Positions 16,520 to 25,515 of a stretch of 64,000 bases of DNA are shown here, piece by piece. The first letter of the stretch is position 1. The number at the start of each line of letters is the position of its first letter. The translations under genes were made by a program, and so were the position numbers. This stretch comes from CAYOWQ01 sp964407695. GTDB taxonomy: Bacteria; Planctomycetota; Phycisphaerae; Phycisphaerales; SM1A02. The DNA is taken from contig CAYOWQ010000003.1 of the NCBI GenBank assembly GCA_964407695.1, positions 248,001 to 312,000 on the forward strand, written 5' to 3'. Below the pieces are notes generated by a model. It did not search any database. It worked only from the letters and a program-made list of their open reading frames with translations, and had not been told where the DNA came from.

Positions 16520-18794
16520 TCCGCCCGGATGCGCCGATCGCAACCGCGTCGTCCGGCGTCGCGATTTCGATCGAGATAGCCACACGCTTGAACGCGGGAG
16601 TGCGCGAGCGCTCGTCCTTATCCCGCGGCACGATAACGTTGGCCTCGGGGTAATACATCGCGGCGTTGCCCGGCCGGATGTCAATCTCTCGAACCAGTAC
16701 GTTCGAGAGCGCCCCGCAGCGGCTGCGAACGGAAACACGTTGATCAACCGTCAATCCAAGGCGTTCGATGTCGGCACGCGCCAGCATGATGACATCGCGA
16801 CGGTCCTGCCCGCGATAGACATCCTCATCCTCATAGACCACGGTGTTGAATTGCCCTTCCGAGCGAATGGTCATGAGGAGCAGAGTCTCCCTTGCGAAGG
16901 AGTCCTGCAAAGGAATTGCAACCGGATGGAATTTCGCCTTGCCGGAGGCAGTCGAAAATCGCGGCGAGTGGAATGTCCGCTCAACGATCTGGAACTCCCG
17001 CCGAGTGTGGTCGATCGTGCCGATCTCTTCGTAGCCCGGTACGACCGCGGCGATGGCAGAACGCACATCAGCATGAGAACGCATTCGGGCCCAATCGAGC
17101 ACCTCCGAGCCCGACACACCCGCGCGACGCTCAAACGTCTTCTGGGCGATGGAAGCAATGATCTCCACCTCGCCTCGCGGGCCTTCGTAGCGCTCTTCGC
17201 CGCCGTCTGACAGGCGGACGTAGTTGAACATCGATTCCTGCGTTGTGGGTTGACTTTCCTCATCGCGGGCGCGAACCGGCAGAATGATGGTCTCGCGGCC
17301 GCGACCCCATGCATGCCCGGTGTTGAGCGTCGTGTTGAGGTACACAACCGTATCGAGCCGGGCGAAGGCTCTCGCAGCAAAGTTTGCATCGGGATTGGCC
17401 CCATAGAGATTGCCGCCGAGGCAGATGGCCACCTTGAACCCACCGGCCTCAGCCCGTTCCATCGACGCCAGCGTATCGAGGCCGGGAGTGGTGGGGAGGT
17501 GAACCTTGAAATGCGACTGGAGCCGATCAAAGAACGCTTCCTTGAGCTGCGGAGCGACTCCCATCGAGCCGACACCCTGCACGTTGGAATGTCCTCGAAG
17601 GGGCAACAGCCCGCATCCGTGTCGGCCGACCATTCCCCGCATCAGGGCGAGGTTGGCGATGGCGAGGACGTTGTCGACGCCGTTCACATGGTGCGTGAGC
17701 CCCATCGTCCAACAGAAGATGACCGACTTCGACTCAACATAGGTCTGTGCGGCTCGCTCGATCTCCTCGCGCGAAACACCCGAGCACTGAACGATGGTTG
17801 ACCATTCCGTGGCCTCCAGCACCGATCGACACCGGGGCCATTCTTCGGTGTGTGCGGCGATGTAGGAGGCGTCGATCGCGTTGCGCTCCAGCAACGACTT
17901 TCCAATACCCGTCAGCAGCGCCACATCGCCGCCGATGTGCGGCTGAAGATACTGATCGGCAATCGTTGAACCGAAAAGCAGGCTGACGGGGTCGCTGGGC
18001 ACATTGAAACGAGTCAGTCCCAATTCGCGGATGGGGTTGATCACGATCACCTTGCCGCCTCTGCGCCGAACGTTGACGAGCGAGCGCATGAAGCGCGGGT
18101 GATTACTCGCGGGATTGCCTCCAATGATCCAGATCAGGTCCGCCTTCTCAACATCGGCCAGGTCAACGGTGGCGGTGCCGCTGCCGGTCACGCTGGAGAG
18201 GGCAACACCCGATGCCTGGTGACAGTAATACGAGCAGTTGCTGATGTTGTTGGTGCCGTAGACTCGGGCAAACAGCTGCAGCAGGAAGGCCGCTTCATTG
18301 GATGACCGGCCGCTCAGATAGAAGAACACTTCGTCCGGTTTCACCCGCGAAAGGACGGTGGCAATTCGGTCGAGGGCGTCACCCCATTCGATGCGGTGAT
18401 AGTGCGAATCCAACGGACCGGCCGCGACCGGGTCGACAATGCGACCTGCCGACTCAAGCTCTCGTGGCGAGAAGCCGCGAAGTGCCTCAAGACTGAAGTC
18501 GTCGAAGAAGTGCTCATGCAGCCGTCCCTGCATGTCCGCGGCCATGGCTTGAATGGACTTCTTGCAGACCTCAGGGAACCGACCTTCCTCATTCACCATG
18601 CCGCCCAGCTGGCCTCCCATGCCGAGCGCACAGGTCTTGCATGCGTTGCGAGTTCGAAGCGCCTTCCACATGCGCCACCACGCCGCAGGGGTGTGGAAAA
18701 CTCCGGCCTGGCCGCGAGCTTTGCGGAGAAAATAGAGGATGGCGGGCCAGCCGCCGCCCGAGGAATATCGGCGCATAGGCCGGATGGTACCCAT
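16467..18794 (-). CDS. Molybdopterin oxidoreductase, FdhF/YdeP (TIGR01701) type
   Basis: A 775-residue alpha subunit of the formate dehydrogenase-like subfamily related to E. coli YdeP. The N-terminus has GGWPAILYFLRKAR and KTCALGMGGQLGGMVNEEG, a conserved block that replaces the usual four-Cys cluster motif of FdhF. The bis-MGD-binding region follows (IIGGNPASNHPR, WTMGLTHHVNG, LRGHSNVQGVGSMG). The C-terminal cofactor domain is near 640-770. The residue ligating molybdenum cannot be assigned confidently. No FdhD sulfurase or partner redox subunits are nearby, so the electron partner is unknown. YdeP relatives are linked to acid resistance. It starts 10 bases after the stop of pilB on the same strand. 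Confidence 0.9.
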   Translation of the reverse strand: MGTIRPMRRYSSGGGWPAILYFLRKARGQAGVFHTPAAWWRMWKALRTRNACKTCALGMGGQLGGMVNEEGRFPEVCKKSIQAMAADMQGRLHEHFFDDFSLEALRGFSPRELESAGRIVDPVAAGPLDSHYHRIEWGDALDRIATVLSRVKPDEVFFYLSGRSSNEAAFLLQLFARVYGTNNISNCSYYCHQASGVALSSVTGSGTATVDLADVEKADLIWIIGGNPASNHPRFMRSLVNVRRRGGKVIVINPIRELGLTRFNVPSDPVSLLFGSTIADQYLQPHIGGDVALLTGIGKSLLERNAIDASYIAAHTEEWPRCRSVLEATEWSTIVQCSGVSREEIERAAQTYVESKSVIFCWTMGLTHHVNGVDNVLAIANLALMRGMVGRHGCGLLPLRGHSNVQGVGSMGVAPQLKEAFFDRLQSHFKVHLPTTPGLDTLASMERAEAGGFKVAICLGGNLYGANPDANFAARAFARLDTVVYLNTTLNTGHAWGRGRETIILPVRARDEESQPTTQESMFNYVRLSDGGEERYEGPRGEVEIIASIAQKTFERRAGVSGSEVLDWARMRSHADVRSAIAAVVPGYEEIGTIDHTRREFQIVERTFHSPRFSTASGKAKFHPVAIPLQDSFARETLLLMTIRSEGQFNTVVYEDEDVYRGQDRRDVIMLARADIERLGLTVDQRVSVRSRCGALSNVLVREIDIRPGNAAMYYPEANVIVPRDKDERSRTPAFKRVAISIEIATPDDAVAIGASGRINGAPAASGGPRNLRAC

Positions 18795-18804
18795 CCTGCC
18801 GACG

Positions 18805-20745
18805 TCAGATGGTGGCTTCGGTCACCCGAAGCACTTCTTCCACGGTCGAGAGGCCCTGATCGACCTTGGAAAAGCCGTCTTCTCGCAGCGACTGCATGCC
18901 CCGTTCCTTGCACACTCGCCGGAATTCGGTCACGTTAGGGTTGCTTGCAACGGCATCCCGAAGGAAGTCGTCAAGCACGAGAAGCTCGTAGATACCGAGG
19001 CGGCCGCTGTAGCCGGTCTGGCGACACGCAGCGCAGCCCTTGCCCCTGGCGAGCGTGCTGCGAAGCACGCCGTGCATCGAGAGGAACTCCTCGATCTCCG
19101 GGTTCGGCGGCTCCTCCGTCTTGCAGTTGTTGCAGATCTTTCGGATCAGGCGCTGGGCAAGCACGGAATTCAGTGCGGCTCCGACCAGGAATGGCTCGAT
19201 GCCGATGTTGATGAGTCGGGTGATGGACGACGGGGCGTCGTTCGTATGCAGGGTCGAGAGCACGAGGTGGCCGGTCAGCGCGGCCTGAATGGCCGTCGTG
19301 GCGGTTTCGATGTCTCGAATTTCGCCGAGCATCACGACATCGGGATCCTGGCGCAGCAGGGCCTTCAACGCCTTGGCGAAGGTCATGCCGATCTTGTCGT
19401 GGGTCTGAATCTGAGTGATTCCCTGAAGGTTGTATTCCACCGGATCTTCGACGGTCGAGACATTCATCTTCCGAATGTCCATCTGCTTGATCGACGAGTA
19501 GAGCGTCGTGGTCTTGCCTGATCCGGTCGGTCCGGTGACCAGGATGATCCCGTGCGGCTGTTCGATCTGCTTCTTCCAGATGGTGAGCGTGTCTTCGCTG
19601 AAGCCGAGTTGATCAAGCGTTACGTTGATCGACTTCTGGTCGAGAATACGCATGACGGTCTTCTCGCCCTTCGGCGTCGGAACAGTCGAAACACGAAGGT
19701 CGAGCTTGCGGCCGAGCACCGTCGCTCGAATGCGTCCGTCCTGCGGAAGCCGCCGTTCGGCGATGTCGAGGTTCGCCATGATCTTGATGCGCGACGTGAG
19801 GGCGGCGTGCCACTTGCGGGGCGGGTTGAGCATCTCGAAGAGGACGCCGTCAATACGGAATCGAACTCGAAGCGCCTTCTCGTCGGGCTCAATATGGATG
19901 TCAGAGGCGCCCTCCTTCAGCGCTGTCTGAATGATGTGGTTCACATAGCGGACGACCGGAGACGATTCCGCCTCTTCCTCGACGTTATCGTCCTTGGACT
20001 CTTCCTTGACGACTTCAACGTCGTCTTCATCAACGTCGGCGAGCAACTCTTCGGGATTGAATTCTTCGTCGGCGCTCGAATCGGTCAGGAGGTCAATCAC
20101 CGCGCGAATGTCGGACGCGGCCACCAGCACGTGCTTGACCGCAGGCACGCCCAGCCGCCGCTTCACGTCATCGATAATGAAAACATCGTCGGGGTTCGTC
20201 GTCCCCACGACCAGGCGAGCACCCTCATAGCGAAGCGGCAACACCATGCTTGCCTTGCAGAATTCCGCCGATAGTCGGCTGAATGCCTTGGCTTCCATCG
20301 GCGACGTGGATTGCGGGTCGATTCGTTCAAAGCTGAGGCCGGCAAGGTCCGCCACGGCGGCCTGCACCAGCAATTCATCAGCGCCGGCTTCGATCAGAAT
20401 CTGGCTCAGTCGCTTGCCGGGTGTCTGTTTCAGGACGCGCCGGGCCGCGGAAAGGATCTCGGTGGAAATCTGGCCGCGACTGTGCAGCAGTTCGCCCAGG
20501 TCATCGGTTGTTGGAGCAACGGTTGCCGCCGGAGGCTGATAGACGCCGGAGAGCGCATCCTTCGGCTTCACCCGACTCGGCTCCGCATTTCGAGTGGCGG
20601 CACCGGGATCGACGGCCTCGCCAAGTCCATCGCCGGTCAGGTCCGGCGGACGAGGAACGTCACCATCGGTCCCGGGCTCGCTCGGGGCGGCGGGATTGGG
20701 TGTTCCAAGGTCTCGGAACAGATCGTCGAAATTCAGCTTGGGCAT
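18805..20745 (-). CDS. pilB: Type IV pilus/type II secretion assembly ATPase PilB/GspE
   Basis: About 646 residues. The hexameric ATPase drives pilin polymerisation at the inner membrane. An N-terminal T2SSE_N domain (around 90-190) is followed by an acidic linker and the motor: Walker A TGPTGSGKTTTLYSS, Asp box VEDPVEYNLQGITQIQT, Walker B DVVMLGEIRDIETA, His box LVLSTLHTNDAP, and a tetracysteine zinc site CNNCK...CAAC. The open frame extends 20 codons upstream, but MPKLNFDDLFRDLG starting at 20745, 13 bases after the preceding stop, is more plausible. Last gene of a pilM-N-O-P-B operon; the secretin, PilC, PilT and pilin genes are elsewhere. Confidence 0.95.
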   Translation of the reverse strand: MPKLNFDDLFRDLGTPNPAAPSEPGTDGDVPRPPDLTGDGLGEAVDPGAATRNAEPSRVKPKDALSGVYQPPAATVAPTTDDLGELLHSRGQISTEILSAARRVLKQTPGKRLSQILIEAGADELLVQAAVADLAGLSFERIDPQSTSPMEAKAFSRLSAEFCKASMVLPLRYEGARLVVGTTNPDDVFIIDDVKRRLGVPAVKHVLVAASDIRAVIDLLTDSSADEEFNPEELLADVDEDDVEVVKEESKDDNVEEEAESSPVVRYVNHIIQTALKEGASDIHIEPDEKALRVRFRIDGVLFEMLNPPRKWHAALTSRIKIMANLDIAERRLPQDGRIRATVLGRKLDLRVSTVPTPKGEKTVMRILDQKSINVTLDQLGFSEDTLTIWKKQIEQPHGIILVTGPTGSGKTTTLYSSIKQMDIRKMNVSTVEDPVEYNLQGITQIQTHDKIGMTFAKALKALLRQDPDVVMLGEIRDIETATTAIQAALTGHLVLSTLHTNDAPSSITRLINIGIEPFLVGAALNSVLAQRLIRKICNNCKTEEPPNPEIEEFLSMHGVLRSTLARGKGCAACRQTGYSGRLGIYELLVLDDFLRDAVASNPNVTEFRRVCKERGMQSLREDGFSKVDQGLSTVEEVLRVTEATI

Positions 20746-20758
20746 CGGTGAACCAGGT

Positions 20759-21478
20759 TCAGAACTCAGGGTGAACGCTAATCGGGATTTCAAGGTCGAC
20801 ATCAAGATCCTTGTTCTGGATCATCAGCGTGACGCCATCGGAGTTGATGTTCCAGACCTTGAACTTGAACAAGCCCTGCTCATCCGTCACGATCGCGCCG
20901 ACACGGACGATCTCGCCATTGAGATTCGCCAGCGGTGTGCTGCCCGCCATCACGCTCTTGACCTTGAAGGCGCTGGACGCGAGAGTTGCCTGTTGCCGGA
21001 ACTGTTCGCGTTGTATTTCAATCGGGACGACAGCCGGAATTGTCGGCCCCGGATGATCGGTGTTGGTGACATAGATCTCGAAGGGGTCCTTCTGGACGTT
21101 CTCGGGCGGAACGCGCTCGGTGTCATAGTCCACGCTCAAGGGTCGAAGGGCTTCCTCAGGGCTGACCAGTTCAGGCCCGGCATCGGGATCGCTTCCGGTG
21201 CGATCGAGGCCGTCGAGGAGGTCCTTGATGCGCTTTTCAATTTCACCGTTGACATTCCCGCTGGCCGAGGCGGTGGCCAGCTTGCGCATGCTGAAGAGAC
21301 CTGCGCCCGCTAGCAGAACCACGACGACCAGCAGGATGGTGCCGGTGGGGATTCTGCGTTTGGCCTCACCGCCGCTCAGCGGCCCGACCGGCTCGTTGGT
21401 AAACGAACTCGAGGTGAGCGGCATGGTCTTTTCTTCGTTCTCGTTGATCAAGTCGATGTTGTCGTCAGGCTTGGACAC
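20759..21478 (-). CDS. PilP/GspC-like periplasmic protein
   Basis: A 239-residue protein with a cytosolic N-tail of about 45 residues, one membrane helix (TGTILLVVVVLLAGAGLF) and a periplasmic part. The last 60 residues, with VMAGSTPLANLNGEIVRVG and GVTLMIQNKDL, look like the homology-region beta domain of GspC/PilP that links the inner-membrane PilN-PilO platform to the outer-membrane secretin. GTG at 21478 is chosen for the start because ACGGAG lies eight bases upstream. It differs from classical PilP in having no lipobox, being held by a transmembrane helix instead. The assignment rests on position and this weak resemblance. Confidence 0.65.
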   Translation of the reverse strand: MSKPDDNIDLINENEEKTMPLTSSSFTNEPVGPLSGGEAKRRIPTGTILLVVVVLLAGAGLFSMRKLATASASGNVNGEIEKRIKDLLDGLDRTGSDPDAGPELVSPEEALRPLSVDYDTERVPPENVQKDPFEIYVTNTDHPGPTIPAVVPIEIQREQFRQQATLASSAFKVKSVMAGSTPLANLNGEIVRVGAIVTDEQGLFKFKVWNINSDGVTLMIQNKDLDVDLEIPISVHPEF

Positions 21479-21510
21479 GGGGAATCTCCGTGAAGGTTGA
21501 AGGGGTGCGA

Positions 21511-22095
21511 TCAGCTCTGGGGCGCTGCTGGTGCGGGTTGCGAGCACTCGTAGAAGATGCTGAGCGTCAATTCGGCGTGCATGTTGCCGGCGGGAGGCGG
21601 CTCATCCTTGCTCTTGGGAAGTTCCGTGTTCTTCTGCAGTTTGAGCTGCTGAACCCGGGTGATCCGGGGAAGGCCTTCCAACTCAAGGAGGAATCGATAG
21701 AAGCCGTCCCAGTTGCCCTCGATGACGGTCTTCAGCGGAAGCTCCATGTACCGGGCGAACGGGACCGGCCGCTCTGACTTGACGGAGCGCACCACCAATC
21801 CATTCTGCTTGCTGATCTGCCAAACCTGCTCCAGAATCGTGTCGACCGATTCCTCGGATGGCAGCTGCAATTCAAGCTGGTCGATCGCCTCCTGGCCCTT
21901 CTGAATCTCTTCGCTCAGACTGGGAATGCGTTTCAGCACCTCGTTGAGTCGCTCCATGCGGGCCTGCTTCAGCTTGATCTCCTCGTTCGCCTGCCGAATC
22001 TGCTCGTTGCGCGGCTTGAAGACGTACCAGAAGCTGGTGACGGGAACCGCCAGCAACACGGCAAGGAAGATCAGTTCACGAATTCCGAAACGCAT
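21511..22095 (-). CDS. pilO: Type IV pilus assembly protein PilO
   Basis: A 194-residue bitopic inner-membrane protein: helix LIFLAVLLAVPVTSFWYVF at 9-27, a coiled coil (QIRQANEEIKLKQARMERL...) to about 80, and a ferredoxin-like periplasmic domain with the family features PLKTVIEGNWDGFYRFLLEL and LPRITRVQQLKL. PilO pairs with PilN and holds the pilus machine in register with PilP. It starts six bases after the pilN stop. Confidence 0.9.
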   Translation of the reverse strand: MRFGIRELIFLAVLLAVPVTSFWYVFKPRNEQIRQANEEIKLKQARMERLNEVLKRIPSLSEEIQKGQEAIDQLELQLPSEESVDTILEQVWQISKQNGLVVRSVKSERPVPFARYMELPLKTVIEGNWDGFYRFLLELEGLPRITRVQQLKLQKNTELPKSKDEPPPAGNMHAELTLSIFYECSQPAPAAPQS

Positions 22096-22101
22096 GGTCT
22101 G

Positions 22102-22983
22102 TTACTCCTTCGATCCATCGGCGTTCGTACGCTCATCGCCGTTTCCACCCATCCAGTTCATGGCCTTCTGAAGCAGGGTGTCGTCACCCGCCGTTGGGTT
22201 GTTGAATCGCATCTCGTCGCTCATCGGATCCTTCGGTTCCGTCGGGGCCAGGATGCGCGGGACCTTCGAGACATCCGCATCAGGCTCCAGGCGCATCGTG
22301 ATCTTGAATTGACGGAGCATCTGGCCCTCGACTTCCTTCTCCTCGGAAATTTCCAGACGAACATTCTGAACGACCGGATAATCGTTCAATGCGGCGAGAT
22401 ATCGCGAGACATCGGCGTCAGTCGGGGCCACGCCGATCAGCGACAGCAGGAAGCGATGCTTCGGTGCTTCCACCTTCTGTGCATCGGCAGCCGCCTCGTC
22501 CTTCGTCTTTGCACGCTGAGCATCCTTGAGGCTGCTGGTCTTGGCGGGCTTGGCGTTTGAACCGGGTGTTGCAGCCGATGACGAATTCTTGCTTCCCTTC
22601 TTGCCGGACTTGACTTCCTCCGCCTTGAGTTCGAACTCCAGGAGACTGAGCCGCTTTGGCATCCGGTTCACAAGGTCGGCCAGCAGAACCGAGCGGGGGA
22701 CTCGCTCGATCAGCGCTGTGGCAATTTCAGCCTTGTCAAGCATCGCCGACTGCTGTTCCTCGAGCGCCTTGAGGTCCTTGATTCGCTCTCCGGCCTCGGC
22801 GTATTGCGCATTCATGACCTGCTGGGCGTCACGAACACGCGACCACTCCCGGTTGGTCACCAGAAATGCGGCGAAGACCGCCGACATCACCACGGCGAAC
22901 AGCGTCAGGCTGATCGCGTTGGTGCGCCGTTCAGCGCGTTGCTCAAGGTAGTCGTCGGGAAGCAGTCCCTGTTCAATTCGCAT
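22102..22983 (-). CDS. pilN: Type IV pilus assembly protein PilN
   Basis: A 293-residue inner-membrane protein with a short cytosolic tail that starts RIEQGLLPDDYLEQRAERRTN, the PilM-binding element (consensus INLLP; here GLLPDDY), a membrane helix SLTLFAVVMSAVFAAFLV, then a coiled coil and a periplasmic ferredoxin-like domain (RFLLSLIGVAPTDADVSRYL). A lysine/alanine-rich insert of about 45 residues (175-220) is unusual. The ATG at 22983 is preceded by GAGGAG seven bases upstream, so the longer open frame is rejected. Spaced 10 bases from pilM. Confidence 0.9.
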   Translation of the reverse strand: MRIEQGLLPDDYLEQRAERRTNAISLTLFAVVMSAVFAAFLVTNREWSRVRDAQQVMNAQYAEAGERIKDLKALEEQQSAMLDKAEIATALIERVPRSVLLADLVNRMPKRLSLLEFELKAEEVKSGKKGSKNSSSAATPGSNAKPAKTSSLKDAQRAKTKDEAAADAQKVEAPKHRFLLSLIGVAPTDADVSRYLAALNDYPVVQNVRLEISEEKEVEGQMLRQFKITMRLEPDADVSKVPRILAPTEPKDPMSDEMRFNNPTAGDDTLLQKAMNWMGGNGDERTNADGSKE

Positions 22984-22993
22984 GGTGCACTCC

Positions 22994-24229
22994 TCAAATT
23001 GCCGTGGGCGCCTCGCACAATCCGCAGGCCACCGCCCAACCCGGTTGAGCTTCGTCCTTCTGGTTGCCCGGAAGTCCTCCAAGTCGCGACAACGGGTCGC
23101 CAACCTGGGCGGGCATCTTCAGCGATTGCGCGATCCGTTGACACAGACCCGCATGGCGCGATTCGCCGCCGAGAAAAATCGTGCGGTCCACATGCCTCCC
23201 CGGAAACAGCGCGCGGTGGTATCGAAGGCAACTGCACAAGTCGTCGGCAATGGCTTCAACCAGATCAGAAATATCCACATTTGGGGCGCCCGCCGGTGCC
23301 GCAGTCGGCTCAACCGTGGGTGTCAGCGACGTCGGCCGAACCCCGGCCCGCCGCTCTGCCGTCGCTGTTCCGGCTGAATCCTGAACGTCGGAGGCCGCAT
23401 GGCGCTCCGCCTTGGCCATGCCCACGCGAAGCATCGCAGGCGCATCGGTAATGGGTTCACCGGTGCGGCCAACGGCTGCCGCGGGAATGGGTTCGTGGGT
23501 TTGGCGGTAGCTCCTGGCTGCGGCCGGGTCGCATTTCAGCTGTTCCATGATCTGTTGATCAAAGTGGCGCCCGCCGAGTGCGTTGTACTTGGCAAAGACC
23601 AGGTTCTTGCCGTGGGCAATGGCAACCTTGGTGCCGCCCCAGCCAAGGTCCACGTACAAGGTCGTGACGTTGTCGTCCTCGGCTCTCCGATGGAGATGGT
23701 CAAAGGCCCACAACGTCGCGTGCACTTCAGTGTGAAATCCGATCACGTCGAGCTTGACCTTCTTCAACAGTTCCACGTGGCGCATCACTTCCGCGCGATT
23801 GATCGCGAAACAGATCAGTTCACGTCGAGCCTGGCCGTCACGCTGCACCTCACAGACATCCGTCCATCGGATCACAGCCCCGCCGACGGAGGACCGCAGG
23901 TTCATTTCAAGGGCTGCCCGAATACTTTCTTCTTTGCCCGCTTCCTGGGGAACGATCTGCAGGTGCTGCACCACGGTTTGGGTGCCCTGAGGCGAGCAGA
24001 CAACCTTCTTCCCCTTGAAACCGTTCTTGCGGAGGGCCTCCGGGAGCGCCGATTGCAGGAATGCCATGCGCTGCTCCGGAATAAGCCGGTCAGCATCTGG
24101 GATCTCAACCAGGGCCGATGCCGTGACCTGCGGCTTCTCACCCAGGCTGCATTGCAGCAGCTTGACGCAGGACGAGCCGAAATCCGCCGCGATGGGTGTC
24201 AGATTGCTGTTGAACATCGAGAAACCCAT
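22994..24229 (-). CDS. pilM: Type IV pilus actin-like protein PilM
   Basis: A 411-residue cytosolic ATPase of the FtsA/actin-like fold that docks on PilN. It starts at 24229, where GGAGG precedes the ATG by six bases. The actin-like elements are IAADFGSSCVKLLQC (phosphate 1), VTTLYVDLGWGGTKVAI (phosphate 2) and TIFLGGESRHAGLCQRIAQ (adenosine). A 70-residue A/T/P-rich insert at about 285-345 is longer than in classical PilM. First gene of the pilus operon; no promoter could be identified in the 200 bases upstream. Confidence 0.92.
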   Translation of the reverse strand: MGFSMFNSNLTPIAADFGSSCVKLLQCSLGEKPQVTASALVEIPDADRLIPEQRMAFLQSALPEALRKNGFKGKKVVCSPQGTQTVVQHLQIVPQEAGKEESIRAALEMNLRSSVGGAVIRWTDVCEVQRDGQARRELICFAINRAEVMRHVELLKKVKLDVIGFHTEVHATLWAFDHLHRRAEDDNVTTLYVDLGWGGTKVAIAHGKNLVFAKYNALGGRHFDQQIMEQLKCDPAAARSYRQTHEPIPAAAVGRTGEPITDAPAMLRVGMAKAERHAASDVQDSAGTATAERRAGVRPTSLTPTVEPTAAPAGAPNVDISDLVEAIADDLCSCLRYHRALFPGRHVDRTIFLGGESRHAGLCQRIAQSLKMPAQVGDPLSRLGGLPGNQKDEAQPGWAVACGLCEAPTAI

Positions 24230-24430
24230 CTGCAACCTCCAGGACGAATGACCAAGACGCGACCATTGCGCCCGTTGGAGCATCGGCCCGATTCCCCGGC
24301 CAGTTGAGGCAGAAATTCGGACCAAGACCGCGGACGGTGCGCGGAGTCCGCGAGGGCGCGTTGCTTTGCGGCTCCGGCCGAAGAATGCCCGTTCAGGTCC
24401 GAGAACTGTGTTGCAGCCGTCCTGCCGGAC

Positions 24431-25411
24431 TCAGACCAGCAAGGCCGCGAGCACGAATGTAATCGCCAACCGAATGATAAAGGTCAGAGCTGCCATCAGA
24501 ATTGCTTCCCCGATCTCGAGTTCGAGTAGCTCCATATGGAGACCAACGTACGTCAGGATTCCTGCAAGGCCGCCGATGATGAATGAGAGCGGTCCAAGAA
24601 ACGTCAGGTGCGAGAAGAGAATGAGAACGCCATCTGTGACGGCATAGATTGCCGCCAACCGAAGGATGATGACGTGCAGCGGTGCATCGAAACCGAACCA
24701 GAGGATCCCAAGGATCCAGTAGACCGCAAATCCAATCGGCACAAGAACCATCAATCGCACGGCGTAGGCCACGATGCCAAGCGGGCCGGCGGCGAGTCCC
24801 GCAACGATCGCCGCCAAACCGCCCCCGATGGCGATCATCAGCAGTGGCCCAAGATAGGTCCAATCTCGGGCCGGTGTTCCGCGATTCGATTGGCGTGTTC
24901 GCGCGCCATTGAGCTGGCCGCACTCGGGGCACCGAGGTCCGGGAAGCCCGGAGATGTTGTATCCGCACTTCGCACAGCGTCGCCCCTCCTCACTGGGAAG
25001 TTCGGCTGGTGCTGTTCCGGGCGTGACACCCCACCCGCAGTGCCTGCAGAAATGAGCCGTGGACGTGATTCCGATTCCGCATACTGGGCAGAGTCTCAAC
25101 TCCCGGGAATCTGAAAGTGCTGTCTCGGCGGGCTCTTCCTCGATGAGCGGGATCAGGCGATCCTCACCGACGTGGTGCTCCGTGTCCGGTCGCCCTTCGG
25201 CGAATTGCAGCTCCCGAGTCGCAGGTGGCGCCACTGGGACCGGTCCCGTGGAAACACCCTGCGGCGGCGCGAGAGAGCCGCCTCTCATCTGGCGCAGACG
25301 AGTCGCGCATGTTGTGCAGTACAGATGTCCGTGTGCGTCCCGAAATCGTCGTGCCGCGAGAACGGTGCCGCACGTGTGGCATAACTCATGCGATGGAGAG
25401 ACGGAAGCCAT
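24431..25411 (-). CDS. Membrane protein with three N-terminal zinc ribbons
   Basis: A 326-residue protein. The first 150 residues carry three CxxC pairs groupings: CHTCG...CTTC (9-34), CPVCG...CRHCG (around 110-130) and CAKCGYNISGLP...CPECG (about 148-168). The rest contains about five membrane helices. The third ribbon resembles the one in the 14651-15700 protein. The ATG at 25411 is the only one near the first ribbon; the open frame beyond it reads through a dockerin-gene terminator and is not coding. Function unknown. Such proteins, zinc ribbon plus membrane domain, are common in planctomycetes and are mostly unstudied. Confidence 0.75.
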   Translation of the reverse strand: MASVSPSHELCHTCGTVLAARRFRDAHGHLYCTTCATRLRQMRGGSLAPPQGVSTGPVPVAPPATRELQFAEGRPDTEHHVGEDRLIPLIEEEPAETALSDSRELRLCPVCGIGITSTAHFCRHCGWGVTPGTAPAELPSEEGRRCAKCGYNISGLPGPRCPECGQLNGARTRQSNRGTPARDWTYLGPLLMIAIGGGLAAIVAGLAAGPLGIVAYAVRLMVLVPIGFAVYWILGILWFGFDAPLHVIILRLAAIYAVTDGVLILFSHLTFLGPLSFIIGGLAGILTYVGLHMELLELEIGEAILMAALTFIIRLAITFVLAALLV

Positions 25412-25458
25412 CTCTGAAACGATATCAGCCTTCGCGGCCCGGCAAGGGAATTTGAACG

Positions 25459-25487
25459 AAAAAGGCCCCGGCGAGTCTGCCGGGGCC
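25459..25487 (-). terminator. Terminator of the 1065-residue repeat-protein gene
   Basis: Nine-pair stem GGCCCCGGC / GCCGGGGCC with a six-base loop. On the minus strand it is followed by TTTTTCG, 29 bases after the stop codon at 25516. Confidence 0.85.
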
Positions 25488-25515
25488 TTGAAGAAAATTG
25501 ATTGAACGTGAAGCG

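Noticed and set aside
24230..24325. In-frame extension of pilM
   Set aside because: GGAGG six bases before the ATG at 24229 marks the start; the extension is basic and unlike PilM.
24329..24352. Inverted repeat CGCGGAC/GTCCGCG between the zinc-ribbon gene and pilM
   Set aside because: There is no T run on either side and the stem is only seven pairs, so I could not call it a terminator; it may be chance in GC-rich DNA.
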